The notes beneath the pieces were generated by a model that was not told the DNA's origin, ran no database searches, and saw only the letters and a program-made list of their open reading frames with translations. A DNA stretch of 64,000 bases, taken from the NCBI GenBank assembly GCA_036397455.1, contig DASWIX010000041.1, positions 1-64,000 on the forward strand, written 5' to 3'. Position numbers and translations under genes: made by a program. Below, piece by piece: positions 60,301 to 64,000 of this stretch (its first letter is position 1; every line of letters starts with the position of its first letter). Source of the DNA: JADFNB01 sp036397455 (lineage in GTDB: Bacteria > Gemmatimonadota > Gemmatimonadetes > Gemmatimonadales > GWC2-71-9).

Positions 60301-60511
60301 CGTCGGGGAGGGCACCGAGATGATGCAGCCGCTGGCGATCGTGGTGGTCGGCGGGCTCTCGACATCCGCGGTGCTGACCCTCCTGGTTCTGCCGAGTGCC
60401 TACATCACGCTCCACCGCATGGCAGACGCGATACGACGGTGGGTCATCGGGAGGGAACCGATCCCAGGGGAAGCCACCGAACCCCGTCGGGATTTGCGAC
60501 CCGCGTCGTAG
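57308..60511 (+). CDS. RND efflux pump permease (HAE-1-like)
   Basis: A 1067-residue inner-membrane transporter with the RND layout of two six-helix halves and large periplasmic loops (about 55-335 and 560-870). The TM4 motif is LAVGMLVDSSIVMLENIFRH, with one acidic residue rather than the DD pair of AcrB, as in many HAE-1 members. Other features: RLPLDLLPQIVYPQVRV near the N-terminus and GIVVNNGVLLVQYAEL in TM10. No TolC gene accompanies it; it could share the channel encoded at 12679. Co-translated with its adaptor. Confidence 0.93.
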   Translation: MTAAPGGSRMRGISAWAIVRPIGSVALALVVVVLGLFYAGRLPLDLLPQIVYPQVRVGQNYPGVAPEVLEEQVTKVLETSLATTENLERMESETAEGRVSLNLYFSYGTDINFALQDASKNLDRARGRLPRDANPASIGKFDPSQVPVYEVAFRSNTRSMVDLRDWVDLRLRPQLLTVAGIASLDVAGGLVREIRVTLDQERLRHYNITVSDVLTTLRDENQNVAVGNVRSPTYEIVGKAEGKFQSLDDIRNVQLRVRGTDARVPLSAIATVEDTHQEQRLWARLDGVPGVKLSVRKQPDANTVAVAEGVAARLAALADDRFIPEDVEYRTLSDQSFFVRSAVHGVQTAAILGAGLAMLVVLLFLGSLRKTFVIGLSIPLAVLATFFLMGLGRLTLNIMSLGGLALAVGMLVDSSIVMLENIFRHREEGERDPEVAAMNGAQEVTSALFAATFTNLAAVVPFLLITGLAALIFRELILTISFGIAASLVTALTMVPMLSAQFAKVQRSSGLSRARALIAFDRGIRRFTARYCRVADATLHRPGWVLTGAFALLAVSLLAARNLGNVFIPIVDDGGVGVYISMPAGASAEQTDAVAKRVEAVVAEMPYVEHVFTTAGGFLFGGATAARAGRGSLDIRLVRATDRPDMPAGRWVDALQQRLDALAIPGARISARPPRLRGLRTNFAGSDVAINIIGDDLAILDRLGRDLMLLLRDIPGVDGIQSSTEEASPQLVIDVDRRRAADLGLSTVEVGQTVRTALDGTIPTRYTDVNNEYDIRVRLPRDQFTTSEALGAVALFPGGTQPVYLRDVATVRRAAGPTTILRTNQSRRLRITGDVNTAVANIGDVNRAIRGRLPQLDLPRGYGIEVGGEEEAIKENQRNLAIVITLAVFLVLVVLTVQYESLTNPLVIMVSVPLALIGVVLALKITGTPQSAPVLLGVILLAGIVVNNGVLLVQYAELARHRGLDLRQAVVEAGRIRLRPILMTTSTTVLAMLPLALGVGEGTEMMQPLAIVVVGGLSTSAVLTLLVLPSAYITLHRMADAIRRWVIGREPIPGEATEPRRDLRPAS

Positions 60512-60524
60512 CCCCCCAACGCGC

Positions 60525-63023
60525 TCAGGGCGCGCGCTCCCAGAGCATGATCTCCGTCACGCCCGTGAACGACGGCAGAGCATGGTCGAACACCACGCGC
60601 ATCCGATCCGTGTCGACCCGGTCGAACACGACACGGTTCATCGCCCATGCCGTGGGCTGCGTCGGCCGGCGCCGCTGCTCACCCACAGGGACCCAATCGC
60701 GGCCGTTCCAGATCTCGACCGCGTACGCCGTTGGCGCCGCGAGCCCGCGATCACCGTACAGGTAGAGATCGATCGCCGCAATCGTCTGCACGCTTCCGAG
60801 ATCGATGGCGACCCAGTCGCGCGCGTTGGGTGATCCGCGCGCCGACCACCGATTGCGCGCGTACCGCGTGAATCCGATCTGCATGTCGGTGAGATGCTCC
60901 ACGCGATCGCCCGCCGCACTGAAGGACGCGGTCGCGGTGGCCCCGGCGGCGAGGTTGCGACGGCGCGCGGCGGGCTCGGGCAGCGGCAGCGCCGCATGAC
61001 CCCATACCTCGATCTCCGAGAGACCCGTCGCCGCGCCCGGACGATGCGTGAACCGGACGCGGACCCGCGACGCATGCACCGGGCTCAACGTCAGGCGATT
61101 CGCCCGTCGACCGGCGGGTTCCCGTGGTGAACGATTCCCGGCGAGATCCACCCAACGGTCTCCCGACCACGCCTCGACGTCATACCGCGTGGGCGGCACG
61201 ATGCTGTCACCCTCGTCGATGAAGTAGAGGACCAGCGACTCGACCGGTCGTTCCACCCCGAAGTCCACCTCAAACCAATCCACCGCGTGATCGGAGCCCA
61301 CCGTGGTCCACCGGTTCGGCGGCGTGGCGTGATACCAGATGTTGCCGTCCACCGCGTAGAACGGCGGAGTGGTGGCGGCGCTATACGAAGCGGTGGCCAC
61401 CGGAAACGCTCGGCCGTTGTTCACCGCGAAGTCGTGTGGTCGGTCGAGAGAATCGGGCAGGACGGGCGGCCCGAGATACGCTACCGTCCGCGCCAATGCC
61501 GGTGCGCTCGCGATCGCGCGACCATCGACGAACAGCGTCAGACCCCGCCCCACTCCGTAGCGACGCCCGTCGCGGTCCCACACGATCGCCACGTCGCGGC
61601 CATGATAGCCGACGTCCGTCAATGCCGCGTAGTCCCAGTCGTCCGGGATGAGCGGATTCACTTCGAGCGAGTCGTCCGAACGGGGTCGGAGCCCCATGAG
61701 TCCCGAGATGATCAGATCGACGTACGACGAGTGGAAGTAGTGCTCGCTGTGATAGAACGTGTTGTGACCGTCCCACGACCCCGTGAACGGATCGGCAGCC
61801 TCCGCGATGTAGGGGCGTCCGCCCCTTCGCTGATTGCGGCTGTAGGTCCCGAGCAGTGCCAGGTAGTCGGCCTTGGTCACGTAGGACTGGTCGTAGTCGT
61901 TGAGCAGATTGGCCAACGCGACGAGGGTCTGCGTGGTGGCGTACGGCCATTGGTTGCCGCTCCACACACAGCACACATCGGAGACGAGAAACTGTGGGTC
62001 GCCACGTTCGACGGTGGTGGGACCGTAGGGCGCGGTGAAGAACGCGCTGTCCATGAGAAACCGCCATGCGGCTTCGTATCCGGAATCCGGCAACGCGAAC
62101 TGCCACGGCACGTAACCCAACAACTCGCGGCCCCGACCGCTGCCGGCATGCGTCCCCGTTTCATAGGTCAGGCTTCCGGCACGAATCCCGTTCACCTCGT
62201 CCTGCGCGAACTGGTGGAAGAAGAACTCGCGCTCCGGGTCCCATAGCTCGTCCTGCACGCGCCGCTTGAGATCGCTTGCCCGATCGTCGTAGCGCCGCGC
62301 CTTGGCGGAATCCCCCAGGAGGGCGGCCGCCTGCGCGATGGCGCGCGCGTCGGCATAGAGATAGCTGTTGAGCGTGGGCCGGTATCCTTGGGCGCCCGAG
62401 AACGCATCGATGGTCAGACGACTGTTGATGTTGGTCTCCATCCCGTCGTGCATCCCGTCCCAACGGAACATCCGGTGGTCCGCGTCCCAGTGCTCGTCGA
62501 TCCACCCCTGATACTGTCGCTCCATGTGCGGCAGCACGGTCCGCAGGAACCGCCGGTCGCCGAGCACCAGGTAGGTCGCCCACATCGCGTCGCCGTACCA
62601 GTTGCTGTAGCTCCGTGGTTCCGCGCCCGGCGTCTCGAACCAGTAGCGCGCGAAGTCCTCGACGATTCGACGGTTCTTGAGCCAGCGCGTTTCGTAGAAC
62701 TGGTGGCCAAGCGGACAGCTGATGGACCCGTAGGCGCCGGACCAGAATGGACGGTCGATGAATTCGGTGAACGTGTATCCGGTTTCCGGTGAACCGTAAA
62801 CGAGATGCTTGGTCACCACTTCCCAGCGGTAGTAGTACGTGGCGTCGAGGTCGGGGTCGGGGGATTCGAAGAACGGAACGTGGGCCTCGTACCATTCCCA
62901 GTCCCGGTTGTCCCACCAGGACTGTCGCTCGAGGACCTCACGTCGATCGAGGATGGCACGGGGTGAGCACGCCGCGATGGCGATACCGCAGGCGACCGCC
63001 GGAACGGATATCCGAAGATGCAT
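60525..63023 (-). CDS. MGH1-like glycoside hydrolase with two F5/8-type C domains
   Basis: An 832-residue lipoprotein (IAIAAC). Residues about 45-480 form an (alpha/alpha)6 glycosidase barrel (YSNWYGDAMWATYLVLGDRR; MFRWDGMHDGMETNINSR; PYIAEAADPFTGSWDGHNTF), close to mannosylglycerate hydrolase/GH63-type proteins. Two discoidin domains follow (about 540-680 and 690-830; VDWFEVDFGVERPVESLVLY, DWVAIDLGSVQTIAAIDLYL), which usually bind galactose or other sugars. It probably acts on polysaccharide at the cell surface. Substrate unknown. Confidence 0.85.
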   Translation of the reverse strand: MHLRISVPAVACGIAIAACSPRAILDRREVLERQSWWDNRDWEWYEAHVPFFESPDPDLDATYYYRWEVVTKHLVYGSPETGYTFTEFIDRPFWSGAYGSISCPLGHQFYETRWLKNRRIVEDFARYWFETPGAEPRSYSNWYGDAMWATYLVLGDRRFLRTVLPHMERQYQGWIDEHWDADHRMFRWDGMHDGMETNINSRLTIDAFSGAQGYRPTLNSYLYADARAIAQAAALLGDSAKARRYDDRASDLKRRVQDELWDPEREFFFHQFAQDEVNGIRAGSLTYETGTHAGSGRGRELLGYVPWQFALPDSGYEAAWRFLMDSAFFTAPYGPTTVERGDPQFLVSDVCCVWSGNQWPYATTQTLVALANLLNDYDQSYVTKADYLALLGTYSRNQRRGGRPYIAEAADPFTGSWDGHNTFYHSEHYFHSSYVDLIISGLMGLRPRSDDSLEVNPLIPDDWDYAALTDVGYHGRDVAIVWDRDGRRYGVGRGLTLFVDGRAIASAPALARTVAYLGPPVLPDSLDRPHDFAVNNGRAFPVATASYSAATTPPFYAVDGNIWYHATPPNRWTTVGSDHAVDWFEVDFGVERPVESLVLYFIDEGDSIVPPTRYDVEAWSGDRWVDLAGNRSPREPAGRRANRLTLSPVHASRVRVRFTHRPGAATGLSEIEVWGHAALPLPEPAARRRNLAAGATATASFSAAGDRVEHLTDMQIGFTRYARNRWSARGSPNARDWVAIDLGSVQTIAAIDLYLYGDRGLAAPTAYAVEIWNGRDWVPVGEQRRRPTQPTAWAMNRVVFDRVDTDRMRVVFDHALPSFTGVTEIMLWERAP

Positions 63024-63101
63024 GTCAAGCGGGAATCTGCGCGCCGAACGTCGAACTCTCCAGCATGGCGCTGGAATGCGTCCTCTGGACCGGCAATGAG
63101 G

Positions 63102-63474
63102 GGGTCTTCAGGGAATCGTGTGGGTTCCTGGGAGGGGCACACTCCTCGGCATCGCCCCTCCCCCCCGCGTTGGACCGCAGAGGGCGCAGAGGACGCAGAG
63201 AGCTTGCGGCCACCCGCGACAGGTTCCAGATCGCGCGACCCGGGCCATTGGTCATCAATGGGCCCTTCCACCCCCAACAACTCCTGAACTCAATGGGCCC
63301 GACGGGGAGCGGCGGGAAATCAGGCGGAGACCCTCTGCGTTCTCCGCGTCCTCTGCGGTATACACGGGCGGGGTGGGGCCCCCCTCCGGCCGCAACGGTC
63401 TGCGTGAGCGGCCCCTACCCCTCCGCGGGTTGGGCACCGGACCTGTGACAACCCATACGAAACACCGAAGGCCC
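63102..63474. repeat. Dispersed nested-inverted-repeat element, copy C (longest)
   Basis: 373 bp bounded by GGGTCTTC and GAAGGCCC (one end base changed). From the ends inwards: imperfect inverted repeats of about 25 bp; a G/C block; complementary ccgcagaggg and ctctgcgg tracts; then a unique centre with TTGGTCATCAATGGGCCC. Same orientation as B. It lies between the MGH1-like gene and the FtsX permease. Non-coding, possibly transcribed. Confidence 0.85.
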
Positions 63475-63561
63475 TAAGTAACAAATGGACCGGTGTCAAT
63501 CCCGGGAGGCGGCCGTCCGGCGACGCCGGGCGATCGAGAGCGGCGCCCTTCCCCACCGGTC

Positions 63562-64000
63562 CTACTGCTCGACCAGGACACGCGCGGGGTCGATCCTGGT
63601 GGCGCGCCTGGCAGGCAGATAACAGGCCGTCAGCGCCACGGCAAGCAGCGCGACCGCGACGGCGCCGAACGTGGCGGGATCGGTCGCGGAGACCTCGAAC
63701 AACAGGCTTTCCAACCCGCGTGTGACCCAGAGCGCCATCAGAAGGCCGGCGCTCAGCCCGGTTGCCGCCTGCCCCATGCCGCGCCGGAGGACGAGCCGCC
63801 GAACCGACGAAGCGTCCGCGCCGAGCGCGATTCTGATCCCGATCTCGCGCGTCTGCCCGGTCACGAAATACGACAGGACGCCGTAGACGCCGACGGCCGC
63901 GAGCACGACGCCGAGCAGCGCGAAGACGGTCACGAGCGTGGTCCAGTATTTCGGGCGCGTCACCGCCCCGGCGAGCTTGTCGCGCATCGTGCGCACGTTC
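63562..64000 (-). CDS. FtsX/MacB-type ABC permease (ADOP-like), partial, 5' end outside window
   Basis: The last about 146 codons of a permease, still open at the window edge (a Met at 63996 is internal). Three hydrophobic helices are visible (about TLVTVFALLGVVLAAVGVYGVL; ATGLSAGLLMALWV; FGAVAVALLAVALTACYLPA). The conserved REIGIRIALGADASSVRRLV and the ending ARRATRIDPARVLVEQ are typical of the C-terminal FtsX domain in ADOP-family permeases. Its full length and partner ATPase lie beyond the window. Confidence 0.88.
   Translation of the reverse strand, partial: NVRTMRDKLAGAVTRPKYWTTLVTVFALLGVVLAAVGVYGVLSYFVTGQTREIGIRIALGADASSVRRLVLRRGMGQAATGLSAGLLMALWVTRGLESLLFEVSATDPATFGAVAVALLAVALTACYLPARRATRIDPARVLVEQ

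Overview
The window is high-GC DNA from a free-living, heterotrophic, Gram-negative-type bacterium. It carries many signal-peptide and lipobox proteins, RND pumps with periplasmic adaptors, a tricorn-like protease, S9, S8 and M20 peptidases, a class I aldolase and an MGH1-like glycosidase. This mix, together with an ADOP-type FtsX permease and BlaI/M56 and ArsR-rhodanese modules, fits Gemmatimonadota best. That assignment is inference: the window has no rRNA or other phylogenetic marker.

Layout. 0-2 kb: cardiolipin synthase and a cold-shock protein with a strong terminator. 2-5.6 kb: a BlaI-type repressor and an M56 (BlaR1-like) membrane protease whose C-terminal half is a ten-unit repeat rather than a beta-lactam sensor, preceded by two dyads on a promoter. 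5.6-8 kb: ArsR-rhodanese regulator, DsrE-like protein, membrane protein and methyltransferase, a probable sulfur/metalloid-responsive operon. 8.2-18.7 kb: a heavy-metal module with an NtrC-type regulator and histidine kinase, divergent from a Met/His-rich Spy-like protein, a CxxC-less HMA protein, a CusC/CusB/CusA efflux system and a truncated PII-cytochrome c chimera.

18.7-29.5 kb is the plastic part: a dinB fragment, a PQQ-propeller fragment, an ISAzo13 transposase tail, a subtilase with a co-transcribed partner, a beta-lactamase tail, intact dinB, a second (decayed) subtilase with an I9-like lipoprotein, and a 209-bp MITE. 29.6-40 kb: two large secreted peptidases, an aldo/keto reductase, a membrane Ser/Thr kinase and a three-gene cluster of unknown function. 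40.4-41.5 kb: a third I9-like lipoprotein, an ISL3 remnant and a class II tRNA whose Leu-type body carries anticodon CAC.

41.6-49.1 kb is mostly housekeeping: aldolase, an ECF sigma/anti-sigma/Spy-like cassette, M20 peptidase, glutamine synthetase and two overlapping ZIP transporters. 49.9-64 kb: a hybrid PAS kinase, a beta-propeller lipoprotein, a GH3-PA14 glucosidase, an adaptor/RND pair, an MGH1-like glycosidase with F5/8 domains and the end of an FtsX-type permease running off the window. A dispersed repeat of about 300-370 bp with nested inverted repeats occurs three times, at 33.0, 49.5 and 63.1 kb.

The most interesting signals are the recurrent pairing of I9-like lipoproteins with lipid-anchored subtilases (two loci plus an orphan), the M56 protease with a repeat solenoid, the chimeric tRNA, and the nested-hairpin repeat family.
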